This document shows positions 1 to 5,911 of a stretch of DNA of 7,445 bases, in pieces (the stretch's first letter is position 1; each line of letters starts with the position of its first letter). The translations under genes were made by a program, and so were the position numbers. The stretch is taken from positions 1 through 7,445 of the forward strand of contig JASHOI010000800.1 in assembly GCA_030041195.1 (NCBI GenBank). Reading direction: 5' to 3'. The notes beneath the pieces were generated by a model. That model had not been told where the DNA came from. It was given only the letters and a program-made list of their open reading frames with translations, and searched no databases. The stretch is from Streptosporangiaceae bacterium. GTDB taxonomy: Bacteria > Actinomycetota > Actinomycetes > Streptosporangiales > Streptosporangiaceae.

Positions 1-538
1 CACCGGCCTGGGGTCGCTGCGCGAGACCCAGCTCACCCGGCTGCGCGCCGAAAAGATCGGGTTCATCTTCCAGACCTTCAACCTGATCCCGACGCTGTCG
101 GCGGCCGAGAACGTCGAGGCCGCGCTGATCCCGCTGAGCGTCGGGCACGCCGGCCGGGCGGCCCGGGTCGCGGCGGCGCTGGATTCGGTCGGCCTGGGCG
201 ACCGCGCCGCGCACCTGCCCAGCGAGATGTCCGGCGGGCAGCAGCAGCGCACCGCGATCGCCCGGGCCCTGGTCAAACAGCCCACGGTGCTGCTGGCCGA
301 CGAGCCCACCGGCAACCTGGACGAGGACACCCGCGATGAGATCATCGGCCTGCTGGAGAAGCTGTGGCGCGAACGCGGGCTCACCCTGGTCCTGGTCACC
401 CACGACAGCGGCCTCGCCCGCCAGGCACAACGCGTCGGCGTGATGAGCAAGGGCCGGCTGACCATCAAGCAGGACTCCAGGCCCGGGCCGCGTCCGGACA
501 GCGAGACGGTCACCGCCGAGCACGACCCGGTGACGTGA
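1..538 (+). CDS. ABC transporter ATP-binding protein, MacB/LolD type (5' end missing)
   Basis: This is the ATPase subunit of an ABC transporter; it would hydrolyse ATP on the cytoplasmic face to power a membrane permease. The reading frame is open from base 2 and gives 178 visible residues before TGA at 536-538. Seen in order: Q-loop in FIFQTFNLIPTLSAAENV, signature motif MSGGQQQR (M in place of the usual L), Walker B with VLLADEPTGNLD, and the H-loop LVTHD. The FQxFNLIPTLxAxENV and DEPTGNLD forms are typical of the MacB/LolD/FtsE-like group, which pairs with FtsX-like permeases and acts in lipoprotein, peptide or antibiotic handling. The Walker A lysine must lie just left of the window. After the H-loop there is a polar tail of about 40 residues, rich in Pro, Arg and Asp. 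The next gene is convergent, so the partner permease, if adjacent, lies upstream. The substrate cannot be told. Confidence 0.95.
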   Translation, partial: TGLGSLRETQLTRLRAEKIGFIFQTFNLIPTLSAAENVEAALIPLSVGHAGRAARVAAALDSVGLGDRAAHLPSEMSGGQQQRTAIARALVKQPTVLLADEPTGNLDEDTRDEIIGLLEKLWRERGLTLVLVTHDSGLARQAQRVGVMSKGRLTIKQDSRPGPRPDSETVTAEHDPVT

Positions 539-557
539 GGCCTGCTCGCCTCCGGTC

Positions 558-947
558 TCAGGAGACGGAACAGATCACGTCGACTCCCGAAGCGGTCCTG
601 CCGGTCGTTATGTGGACCGGCCGGGCCGCTTCGCACAGCATCTCCGCGCCGTTCACGTAGACCATCGGGCTGTGACCGGTCACATCGTACGTGCCGGGCG
701 ACAGCGCCAGGCGGTAGCGGCCGTTGCCGCCGACCGTGACGGTGAACCGCGTGCCGGTCGCGCTCGTGGCCACAACCTGCCCGGCCAGCGGCACCGCAGC
801 CCCGGGTGAGGGTCCGCCGACCCGCAGCAGCGAGCCGGACAGCACCCCCGCGTTGACTGCCGTTGTGCCCTGACCGGAGCACGCCGCCAGCAGCGGCAGG
901 CATCCCGCGGTGATCAGCAGGGCGATACCGCCCATCGTGCGCCTCAT
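558..947 (-). CDS. small secreted lipoprotein, hypothetical
   Basis: A predicted lipoprotein of 129 residues from the chosen ATG at 945-947. The N-terminus has a short basic MRRT, a hydrophobic core and a lipobox LAAC with the lipidated Cys at residue 23, followed by a Ser/Gly/Thr-rich linker, so the mature part should be anchored outside the membrane. The mature domain (about 107 residues) alternates hydrophobic and small residues, with segments such as PLAGQVVAT, RFTVTVGGNGRYRLAL and SPGTYDVTGHSP. This pattern resembles the small beta-sandwich carboxypeptidase-regulatory-like (transthyretin-like) fold; that is inference. Cys105 and Cys126 could form a disulfide. The frame extends upstream to a GTG at 1028, but that start has no spaced ribosome site and would put 27 very basic residues before the signal peptide. 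An ATG at 935 also has GAGG six bases upstream, but would remove the basic residues. It converges on the ABC gene with 19 bases between the stops. Function unknown. Confidence 0.75.
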   Translation of the reverse strand: MRRTMGGIALLITAGCLPLLAACSGQGTTAVNAGVLSGSLLRVGGPSPGAAVPLAGQVVATSATGTRFTVTVGGNGRYRLALSPGTYDVTGHSPMVYVNGAEMLCEAARPVHITTGRTASGVDVICSVS

Positions 948-1039
948 GCGCCTTGGACGCACGGAAACGCGTTCGGGTTCGGACCGCCGCCGACCGCGCT
1001 TCGGCCGGCCGGCCCGGCAGCCCGCCACCCACCCCAGAT

Positions 1040-1069
1040 TTGATAAGGACAGGCTTATCAGTTTAGGCT
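1040..1069 (+). promoter_or_regulatory. Predicted promoter of the MarR/MFS operon, leaderless
   Basis: A -35 box TTGATA (1040-1045) and a -10 box TAGGCT (1064-1069, fitting the actinobacterial TANNNT) are separated by 18 bases. The expected transcription start, about seven bases after the -10 box, falls on the A of the ATG at 1076. No Shine-Dalgarno sequence precedes that ATG, so the transcript is probably leaderless, which is common in actinobacteria. An alternative -10, TACTAT at 1070-1075, would give a 24-base spacer and a start inside the gene. Confidence 0.6.
1041..1060. promoter_or_regulatory. Predicted MarR operator (perfect inverted repeat)
   Basis: TGATAAG (1041-1047) and CTTATCA (1054-1060) are perfect reverse complements with a six-base spacer: a 20-bp dyad, AT-rich against a very GC-rich background. 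It covers most of the -35 box and the first part of the promoter spacer just before the MarR gene. MarR dimers bind dyads of this size, usually in their own promoters, so repression by occlusion of the polymerase is the natural reading. The half-motif AGGCTTA recurs at 1051-1057 and 1065-1071. The site may also affect the divergent lipoprotein gene. Confidence 0.65.
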
Positions 1070-1075
1070 TACTAT

Positions 1076-1513
1076 ATGACGCGCGGCCCGGATGTGAACG
1101 AGGTCGCCGGTGCGCTCCGGGTCAGCATCGGCCTGCTGCACCGGCGGATGCGCCAGACGCGGCCCGACGGCGAGCTGACGCTGCCCGAGAGCGCAGCCCT
1201 GGTACGCCTGGACCGTTACGGCCCCGCGACCGCGAGCGCGCTCGCGAAGCTGGAGCAGATCAGCCCGCAGTCGATGGGGGCGACGCTCGGCGCGCTCCAG
1301 GCGCGGGGCCTGATCGAGCGGCGCCCCGACCCCGCGGACGGCAGGCGGGCGGTGCTATCGGTCACCGAAGCCGGGCTGCGGCTGCTCAGGGACAAGCGGA
1401 ACGCGCGCACCGAGCAGCTCGCGAAGGCCCTCTCGGCCGAGTTCACACCCGCGGAGATCCAGCTGCTGGCAGCGGCGTCGCCGCTGCTGGAGCGGCTGGC
1501 CGAGAGCATCTGA
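1076..1513 (+). CDS. MarR-family transcriptional regulator
   Basis: A 145-residue winged-helix DNA-binding protein of normal MarR length. An N-terminal helix (about 8-30, LRVSIGLLHRRMRQ) probably joins the dimer interface. The winged helix-turn-helix spans about residues 35-100: the TLPESAALVRL helix, ATASALAKLEQISPQSMGATL as HTH with the recognition helix near 63-77, and the wing DPADGRR (85-91) followed by AVLSVTEAG. The C-terminal helices (about 100-145) complete the dimer. MarR proteins typically repress efflux or catabolic genes and release DNA when they bind phenolic or other small ligands or are oxidised; this one has no Cys, so a thiol-oxidation switch is unlikely. The ATG at 1076 has no Shine-Dalgarno sequence and coincides with the predicted transcription start. 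The TGA at 1511-1513 overlaps the ATG of the exporter downstream, so the exporter is the likely target. The ligand is unknown. Confidence 0.95.
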   Translation: MTRGPDVNEVAGALRVSIGLLHRRMRQTRPDGELTLPESAALVRLDRYGPATASALAKLEQISPQSMGATLGALQARGLIERRPDPADGRRAVLSVTEAGLRLLRDKRNARTEQLAKALSAEFTPAEIQLLAAASPLLERLAESI

Positions 1514-3270
1514 TGCGGGCGGGCGCGCGCAGCAGGGACGACCGGTACAAGTGGGTGGCGCTGGCGAACACCACCGCCGGCATGTTCATGGCCACGCTCG
1601 ACGGGTCGATCGTGATCATCGCGCTGCCAGCGATCTTCCGCGGCATCCACCTGGATCCGCTGGCGCCAGGCAACATCAGCTACCTGCTGTGGATGATCAT
1701 GGGGTACCGGCTGGTCCAGGCAGTGCTCGTGGTCACCCTGGGCCGCCTCGGCGACATCTACGGCCGGGTCAAGATCTACAACGCCGGGTTCGTGGTGTTC
1801 ACGGCGGCCTCGGTGCTGCTGTCGTTCGACCCGTACGTCGGCGGCCGCGGCGCGCTCTGGCTGATCGGCTGGCGGGTGCTCCAGGCCGTCGGCGGGTCCA
1901 TGCTCATGGCCAACTCGGCCGCGATCCTGACCGACGCGTTTCCTTCCGACCAGCGCGGCTTCGCGCTGGGGACGAACCAGATCGCGGGCCTGGCCGGCCA
2001 GTTCATCGGCCTGGTGGCCGGGGGCCTGCTGGCCGCCTGGGACTGGCGCGCGGTGTTCTGGATCAACGTGCCGGTCGGAATCTACGGGACGCTATGGGCC
2101 TACTGGAGGCTCCGCGACACCGGTGAGCGGCACCGGGCCCGCATCGACTGGTGGGGCAACGTCACCTTCGCCCTCGGCCTCGGCGGGGTCCTGATCGGGA
2201 TCACCGAGGGCATCCAGCCGTACGGGCATCACAGCATGGGCTGGTACAACCCGGTGGTCTTCGGCCTGCTGGCCGGCGGCACCGCGCTGCTGGCGGCGTT
2301 CGCCGTGATCGAGACCAGGCTCGCCGACCCGATGTTCCAGCTCAGCCTGTTCCGGATCAGGGCGTTCACGGCCGGGAGCATCGCCGGCCTGCTGACCGCG
2401 ATCGCCCGGGGCGGGCTGCAGTTCATGCTCATCATCTGGCTGCAGGGGATCTGGCTGCCGCTGCACGGCTACGCCTACAGTGAGACGCCGCTGTGGGCCG
2501 GCATCTACCTGCTGCCGCTGACCAGCGGCTTCCTCATCGCGGGCCCGACCTCAGGGATCCTGTCCGACCGCTTCGGCTCCCGCGGCATCGCCAGTGCCGG
2601 GATGGCCGTGTTCGGCGGCAGCTTCATCGGCCTGATGCTGCTGCCCGTCGACTTCCCGTACTGGGCGTTCGCGCTGCTCATCGCCGCGAACGGGATCGGC
2701 AGCGGCATGTTCGCCTCGCCGAACTCCTCGTCGATCATGGGCAGCGTCCCGGCCCGGCACCGCGGCGCCGCGTCGGGGATGCGCTCGACCTTCCAGAACT
2801 CGGGCACCGCGCTGTCGATCGGGGTGTTCTTCTCGCTCATGATCGCCGGGCTGGCGAGCAGCCTGCCGACGACGCTGACCAGCGGGCTGCAGCACCAGGG
2901 GGTGCCACACGGGGTCGCTCACCAGATCGGCACCCTGCCGCCGGTGTCCTCGCTGTTCGCGGCCGTTCTGGGGGTGAACCCGATAGGCCATCTGCTGGCG
3001 TCCATGCACGTGCTGTCATCGCTTTCGGCGGCAAGCCAGCGGATCCTCACCGGCAGGGCGTTCTTCCCTCACCTGATCTCCGGCCCGTTCCACCATGGCC
3101 TGGTCGTGGTGTTCGCCGTGGCGGCCGGGCTGGCCGCGCTCGCGGGTCTCGCGTCGCTGATGCGCGGCGGCCGCTACGTCGACCCCGGAGCCCCGGCGGA
3201 AACCCCGAAACAGGCTCCCGAACCGCAGCACATTTCTCCGCCCGCACGGCGTACCGGCCCATCGACATGA
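1513..3270 (+). CDS. MFS drug exporter, DHA2 family (EmrB/QacA type, 14 helices)
   Basis: A 585-residue major facilitator superfamily transporter, expected in the cytoplasmic membrane and exporting drugs or other toxic small molecules in exchange for protons. Helix 1 carries the family motif with Asp30 (ATLDGSIVIIALP, matching LDxTIVNVALP). Motif A between helices 2 and 3 is GRLGDIYGRVK (77-87). A motif-C-like Gly-rich stretch, GQFIGLVAGGLL, precedes DWRAVFWINVPVG, typical of the DHA2 family. Length and hydrophobicity fit 14 helices. A long periplasmic-side loop of roughly residues 450-528 lies before the last helix (LVVVFAVAAGLAALAGLASL), as in many actinobacterial members. The tail is short, Pro-rich and cytoplasmic. 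The start ATG at 1513 shares its A with the regulator's TGA, so translation is probably coupled; there is no strong ribosome site of its own. The frame is open upstream to 910, but that part overlaps the MarR gene and does not look like protein. Specificity cannot be predicted. Confidence 0.95.
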   Translation: MRAGARSRDDRYKWVALANTTAGMFMATLDGSIVIIALPAIFRGIHLDPLAPGNISYLLWMIMGYRLVQAVLVVTLGRLGDIYGRVKIYNAGFVVFTAASVLLSFDPYVGGRGALWLIGWRVLQAVGGSMLMANSAAILTDAFPSDQRGFALGTNQIAGLAGQFIGLVAGGLLAAWDWRAVFWINVPVGIYGTLWAYWRLRDTGERHRARIDWWGNVTFALGLGGVLIGITEGIQPYGHHSMGWYNPVVFGLLAGGTALLAAFAVIETRLADPMFQLSLFRIRAFTAGSIAGLLTAIARGGLQFMLIIWLQGIWLPLHGYAYSETPLWAGIYLLPLTSGFLIAGPTSGILSDRFGSRGIASAGMAVFGGSFIGLMLLPVDFPYWAFALLIAANGIGSGMFASPNSSSIMGSVPARHRGAASGMRSTFQNSGTALSIGVFFSLMIAGLASSLPTTLTSGLQHQGVPHGVAHQIGTLPPVSSLFAAVLGVNPIGHLLASMHVLSSLSAASQRILTGRAFFPHLISGPFHHGLVVVFAVAAGLAALAGLASLMRGGRYVDPGAPAETPKQAPEPQHISPPARRTGPST

Positions 3271-3297
3271 GCTGAGCTGGGCTTCCACGGCAACGCC

Positions 3298-3319
3298 CGG
3301 CCGAGCCATTTATCGGCCG
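3298..3319. terminator. Inverted repeat after the MFS gene, possible weak terminator
   Basis: CGGCCGA (3298-3304) and TCGGCCG (3313-3319) form a perfect 7-bp stem around an eight-base AT-rich loop, 28 bases after the exporter's stop codon. No T-run follows, so it is not a classical intrinsic terminator, though actinobacterial terminators often lack one. The rest of the 184-base gap between the exporter and the NlpC/P60 gene holds an AT-richer patch (about 3325-3340) that may contain a promoter, but I see no clean -35/-10 pair. I also see nothing matching the conserved core of the c-di-AMP riboswitch often found before cell-wall hydrolase genes. Confidence 0.35.
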
Positions 3320-3441
3320 TTCACCGGACAGATACATATGCCGGCCGCTAGCGTCGCATGGGTCAGGCGCTCTGCGGCTCGTTTCCGCCCCTGTCCCCGG
3401 CTGGCACCCTGCGCCGTTTTCTGGTGAGCGCGCCCTGTTAC

Positions 3442-3449
3442 GGGGAAGG
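3442..3449 (+). promoter_or_regulatory. Ribosome binding site deciding the NlpC/P60 start
   Basis: GGGGAAGG is followed by a five-base spacer and GTG at 3455. The in-frame GTG at 3449 lies within this site with no spacer, so the start at 3455 is preferred. Confidence 0.6.
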
Positions 3450-3454
3450 TGCCG

Positions 3455-3919
3455 GTGTCCGGCCACCATCGCAAGCTGCTGTCCCTGCTCATTGCGACCT
3501 TTGTGGTCGCCCTGACGTTCACCGCCGGCCCGGCCCTCGCCGCGCCGGCTCATTCGGTTCAGGGGTCGGCGCTCCCGGCGCGGCTCCGTGCGTTCGACTG
3601 GGCCAGGACCCAGTACGGCAAGCCCTACGAATACGGCGGCACCGGGCCGGGCGGCTACGACTGTTCCGGCCTGGTCATGGAGGCCTACCGGCATGCCGGG
3701 ATCGACCTGCCCCGCACCACCGGCGAGATGCTGCAAAGCCCGCTGCTGGTGCGGGTGAGCCGCCCGGAAAAGGGCGATCTGGCGTTCTACGGCCCCGGGC
3801 ACGTGGAACTGTACGCACACGGCGACTGGACCTTTGGCGCGCACGCGCCCGGGCAGATCATCGGCTGGATCCAGTTCGGCCCGTGGTGGTACCCGACCGC
3901 CTATTACCGGGTCCGCTAG
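3455..3919 (+). CDS. Secreted NlpC/P60-family cysteine peptidase (probable peptidoglycan endopeptidase)
   Basis: A 154-residue exported enzyme that probably cleaves peptide stems of peptidoglycan in the cell wall. Residues 1-29 are a signal peptide: HHRK basic start, hydrophobic core LLSLLIATFVVALTF, and a cleavage site after PALA. The NlpC/P60 domain follows almost at once (about 43-154): WARTQYGKPYEYGG, then the nucleophile in GGYDCSGLV (Cys70), LPRTTGEM, KGDLAFYGPGHVELY (His116), and a third catalytic-type His130 in FGAHAPG. All three expected residues are therefore present. There is no LysM, SH3 or coiled-coil region, so this is a bare catalytic domain, shorter than the RipA-type cell-separation hydrolases; it could also act on another amide bond. 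The mature C-terminus is aromatic (FGPWWYPTAYYRVR). It runs in the same direction as the exporter but sits 184 bases away and probably has its own promoter. Its TAG interlocks with the stop of the convergent membrane-protein gene. Confidence 0.9.
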   Translation: MSGHHRKLLSLLIATFVVALTFTAGPALAAPAHSVQGSALPARLRAFDWARTQYGKPYEYGGTGPGGYDCSGLVMEAYRHAGIDLPRTTGEMLQSPLLVRVSRPEKGDLAFYGPGHVELYAHGDWTFGAHAPGQIIGWIQFGPWWYPTAYYRVR

Positions 3920-4692
3920 CCCGGGCGTTCCTCTGAGGGCGCCCCGGCGACGAGGTCCCGTAGCCGGTTCCAGCGCTCCTGGTATCGCGGGCCGTAACGG
4001 TCCGCCGCGCGGGCAGCCCGCTGCGGTCGGCTGGCGTAGTGCCGTGCCGCCCACCAGGACCCCGGTTTGGCCAGCCTGACGGCGCCGACCAGCCCCACGA
4101 TGCCGATGAAGATGCCGGCGACGCCGGTCGTGATCTTGCCCTTGAGCAGGCATATCAGGCTCAGCACGAGATCGGCGGCGAGGAAGGCGAGCGACGACCA
4201 CCACGCCGCGGTGCCGACGCGGCCGGACACAAAGCCGGTTCCGCCGATCAGCGCCCCGGTCACCACCAGCACGCAGAAGATCGCGTCGACCGACTGCCGC
4301 CCCTCGCTCGTCCAGTAGACGTCCTTGAGGTGGAACCAGAGCGCGAACTCATCGACGGTCAGGCCGACGCCCACGCCAAACACGGCGGCGGCGACGTCGA
4401 GGGCCACTCCGTGCGGAGTCGCGGACACCAGGTAGATCCCGGTGCCGATGATGATCAGGATGCCGAACACCTGGTGGTGAACGTGGGTGCCGCCGATCCG
4501 GACGTTTCCCAGCCCGACGCCGCCGCCGCTGCCGGAGCGGATCAGCCTGGTCACGGTCCTGGTGATCAGGAACGTCGCCAGGATCGCGAGGAACATCCAC
4601 ATCATCGGCCGAAGCGTTGTTCCGCCCGCGCCGATCGTGATCGCGAACCCCGAACCGGAAGAGTGCACGGTGGAGTCAGCCCCGACTCGCAC
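3916..4692 (-). CDS. Polytopic membrane protein, uncharacterised, with HxHH and DEFALWFHLKD motifs
   Basis: A 258-residue protein I cannot assign to a named function. After a polar N-terminus of 29 residues, hydrophobic stretches suggest about six membrane helices, near 31-51, 74-91, 96-118, 136-157, 166-185 and 188-208. The tail of about 45 residues is rich in Arg, Ala and Trp (ARHYASRPQRAARAADRYG), probably cytoplasmic and amphipathic. Between helices 1 and 2 lies GGTHVHHQVFG (His70, His72, His73), and at the end of helix 3 DEFALWFHLKDVYW (Asp114, Glu115, His121, Asp124). This clustering of His and acidic residues near the membrane surface looks like a metal or catalytic site, but that is inference. 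The GTG start at 4692 is favoured by GGGGGAGG five bases upstream; the later ATGs at 4605, 4602 and 4596 have no such site. It follows the dioxygenase by 25 bases on the same strand, so it is probably second in that operon. Confidence 0.85.
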   Translation of the reverse strand: MRVGADSTVHSSGSGFAITIGAGGTTLRPMMWMFLAILATFLITRTVTRLIRSGSGGGVGLGNVRIGGTHVHHQVFGILIIIGTGIYLVSATPHGVALDVAAAVFGVGVGLTVDEFALWFHLKDVYWTSEGRQSVDAIFCVLVVTGALIGGTGFVSGRVGTAAWWSSLAFLAADLVLSLICLLKGKITTGVAGIFIGIVGLVGAVRLAKPGSWWAARHYASRPQRAARAADRYGPRYQERWNRLRDLVAGAPSEERPG

Positions 4693-4697
4693 GACGT

Positions 4698-4705
4698 CCT
4701 CCCCC
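4698..4705 (-). promoter_or_regulatory. Strong ribosome binding site of the membrane-protein gene
   Basis: On the minus strand this reads GGGGGAGG, five bases before the GTG at 4692. It fixes the start at GTG rather than the downstream ATG cluster, and lies in the 25-base gap after the dioxygenase stop. Confidence 0.75.
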
Positions 4706-4717
4706 GTGTACCGTGTG

Positions 4718-5818
4718 CTACTCCGATCTTACCGTGCGCAGCAGGGACAGCTTCTCGACGACGGGTGCGTCGGAGAACGTGAACAGGTCCAGGCCGGTCT
4801 CGGCGTGCAGGGCCAGCTCGCACCACGAGGGAACGGCGAACACGTCCCCGCGGGTCAGCCCCAGCGAGTCACCGTTGAGCGCGACCGTGCCGCTGCCGTC
4901 GAAGACCTGCCAGACCGAGGACGCCGTGGTGCGCGTGGGCGCGGTGCCGGTGCCGGCCCGGAGCCGGTGCATCTCGGTCCGCATCGTGGTGAGCGCGTCG
5001 CCTCCGGTCGTGGGGTTGGTGAACCGCACGGCGCCGTGACCGGGCTCCACGACGCCGGGATGGCCTTCGTCGTCGAGCTCGAGCTGCGCGCTCAGCGCGG
5101 CGTCGGTGTGCGCCCATCTGTACGCCATCAGCGGGGATGCCGGGCGCGGTTTTCCCGCCGCCGAGACCGGGATCAGGCCGGGGCCGCCCCACAGCCGTTC
5201 GCTGCGGCTGCGGTCCGGGGTCGAGGTGTCCTGCAGCTCGTCCGTGCCGAACTCGAAGAACCCCTGGTCCAGGGTGGCGACGAACGGGATATCGAGGCCA
5301 TCGAGCCACGCCATCGGGGTGTCAGAGACGTTCTGGTGCCCGTGGAACTGCCACCCCGGCGTGAGCAGCAGATCGCCGCGGCGCATGGCCACCGGGTCGC
5401 CGTCGACGACCGTCCACACTCCCTCGCCCTCGAGGACGAACCGGAACGCGGACTGGGTGTGCCGGTGCTCGGGCGCGCTCTCCCGGGGAGCGAGGTACTG
5501 AATGGCGGCCCACAGCGTGGGCGTGGCGTAGGGGTCGCCGGGCAGGCCCGGGTTGCCGAGCCCGATCGCACGGCGCTCACCGCCTCGCCCGACCGGCACC
5601 AGCTCGGCGCTGCGCGCGGCCAGCGGGTACAGCTCGGCCCACCGCCACAGATGCGGTACCGCACGCGGCTGCGGATGCGGCGGCATCAGGCCTTCGCGAG
5701 TGCGCCACAGCGGGGTCATGCCGGCCGCCTCGAAGTCCCGGTACAGGCTGGCCAGCTTGGCCTGGTGCTCGGGATGGTCAAAGTCGACGGCGGTTGGTTC
5801 GTTCTTCAGGCTGGTCAC
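4718..5818 (-). CDS. Gentisate 1,2-dioxygenase (bicupin ring-cleavage enzyme)
   Basis: A 366-residue cytoplasmic Fe(II) dioxygenase of the gentisate/1-hydroxy-2-naphthoate/salicylate group. Gentisate dioxygenases open the ring of 2,5-dihydroxybenzoate with O2 to maleylpyruvate. The N-terminal cupin holds PEHRHTQSAFRFVLEGEG and GWQFHGHQNVSDTPMAWLDGLD, giving the three iron ligands His118, His120 and His159. A second, non-metal cupin near the C-terminus has RTTASSVWQVFDGSG, RGDVFAVPSW and LFTFSDAPVVEKL. Length is normal for the family. Using the recalled ligand numbering of Pseudaminobacter salicylate dioxygenase (119/121/160), this protein is offset by one, so Trp103, Gln107, Arg126 and His161 match substrate-pocket positions and Ala105 lies where that enzyme has Gly106; Ala fits gentisate rather than salicylate specificity. 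The GTG start at 5818 has GAAGGAGG eight bases upstream; longer readings run into the divergent gene. No isomerase or hydrolase of the gentisate pathway is in view. Confidence 0.93.
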   Translation of the reverse strand: MTSLKNEPTAVDFDHPEHQAKLASLYRDFEAAGMTPLWRTREGLMPPHPQPRAVPHLWRWAELYPLAARSAELVPVGRGGERRAIGLGNPGLPGDPYATPTLWAAIQYLAPRESAPEHRHTQSAFRFVLEGEGVWTVVDGDPVAMRRGDLLLTPGWQFHGHQNVSDTPMAWLDGLDIPFVATLDQGFFEFGTDELQDTSTPDRSRSERLWGGPGLIPVSAAGKPRPASPLMAYRWAHTDAALSAQLELDDEGHPGVVEPGHGAVRFTNPTTGGDALTTMRTEMHRLRAGTGTAPTRTTASSVWQVFDGSGTVALNGDSLGLTRGDVFAVPSWCELALHAETGLDLFTFSDAPVVEKLSLLRTVRSE

Positions 5819-5826
5819 CTCGGGTG

Positions 5827-5834
5827 CCTCCTTC
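5827..5834 (-). promoter_or_regulatory. Ribosome binding site of the dioxygenase gene
   Basis: GAAGGAGG on the minus strand, eight bases before the GTG at 5818. It supports this start over upstream codons in the same open frame, which would overlap the divergent hydrolase gene. Confidence 0.75.
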
Positions 5835-5844
5835 GGATCGAGGT

Positions 5845-5864
5845 CGGGCCTGCAGCTCGGCCCG
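5845..5864. repeat. Inverted repeat in the divergent dioxygenase/hydrolase control region
   Basis: CGGGCC (5845-5850) and GGCCCG (5859-5864) form a perfect 6-bp dyad with an eight-base spacer in the 93-base gap (5819-5911) between the two divergent starts. It could be a regulator site or a hairpin in the dioxygenase leader. Such GC-only dyads arise easily by chance here. The rest of the gap has an AT-richer patch (5886-5896) but no convincing -35/-10 pair. Confidence 0.3.
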
Positions 5865-5898
5865 GTTCGATTGGCGGGCCGGCCGGGTAAATGCATGC

Positions 5899-5906
5899 GG
5901 GGGGAA
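5899..5906 (+). promoter_or_regulatory. Ribosome binding site deciding the Ntn-hydrolase start
   Basis: GGGGGGAA ends five bases before the GTG at 5912, whose second codon is the catalytic Cys. The ATG at 5891 lies upstream of this purine run and has no ribosome site of its own. Confidence 0.65.
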
Positions 5907-5911
5907 TTAGC

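Noticed and set aside
555..566. GTCTC-AG-GAGAC dyad between the ABC and lipoprotein genes
   Set aside because: Only five-base arms with a two-base centre, too tight to form a terminator hairpin; likely chance overlap with the lipoprotein stop region.
910..1512. Upstream extension of the exporter frame, open back to 910
   Set aside because: It overlaps the MarR gene entirely, is Arg/Pro/Ala-rich as expected of a GC-rich shadow frame, and the family homology begins only after the ATG at 1513.
3298..3347. Three CGGCCG palindromes at 3298, 3314 and 3342
   Set aside because: Spacing is irregular (16 and 28 bases) and six-base GC palindromes are frequent by chance in this composition; only the stem formed by the first two was kept.
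3320..3441. Possible c-di-AMP riboswitch before the NlpC/P60 gene
   Set aside because: This class often controls actinobacterial cell-wall hydrolases, but none of the conserved core segments can be found on the plus strand of this leader, and it is short for the class.
3047..4204. Long minus-strand open frame (385 codons)
   Set aside because: It is antisense to the exporter and NlpC/P60 genes and out of frame with the membrane protein; its translation is low-complexity Arg/Gly/Pro/Ala with no recognisable domain.
4487..5890. Long plus-strand open frame (467 codons) across the dioxygenase
   Set aside because: It is a shadow of the dioxygenase on the other strand; composition is typical of antisense frames in GC-rich DNA.
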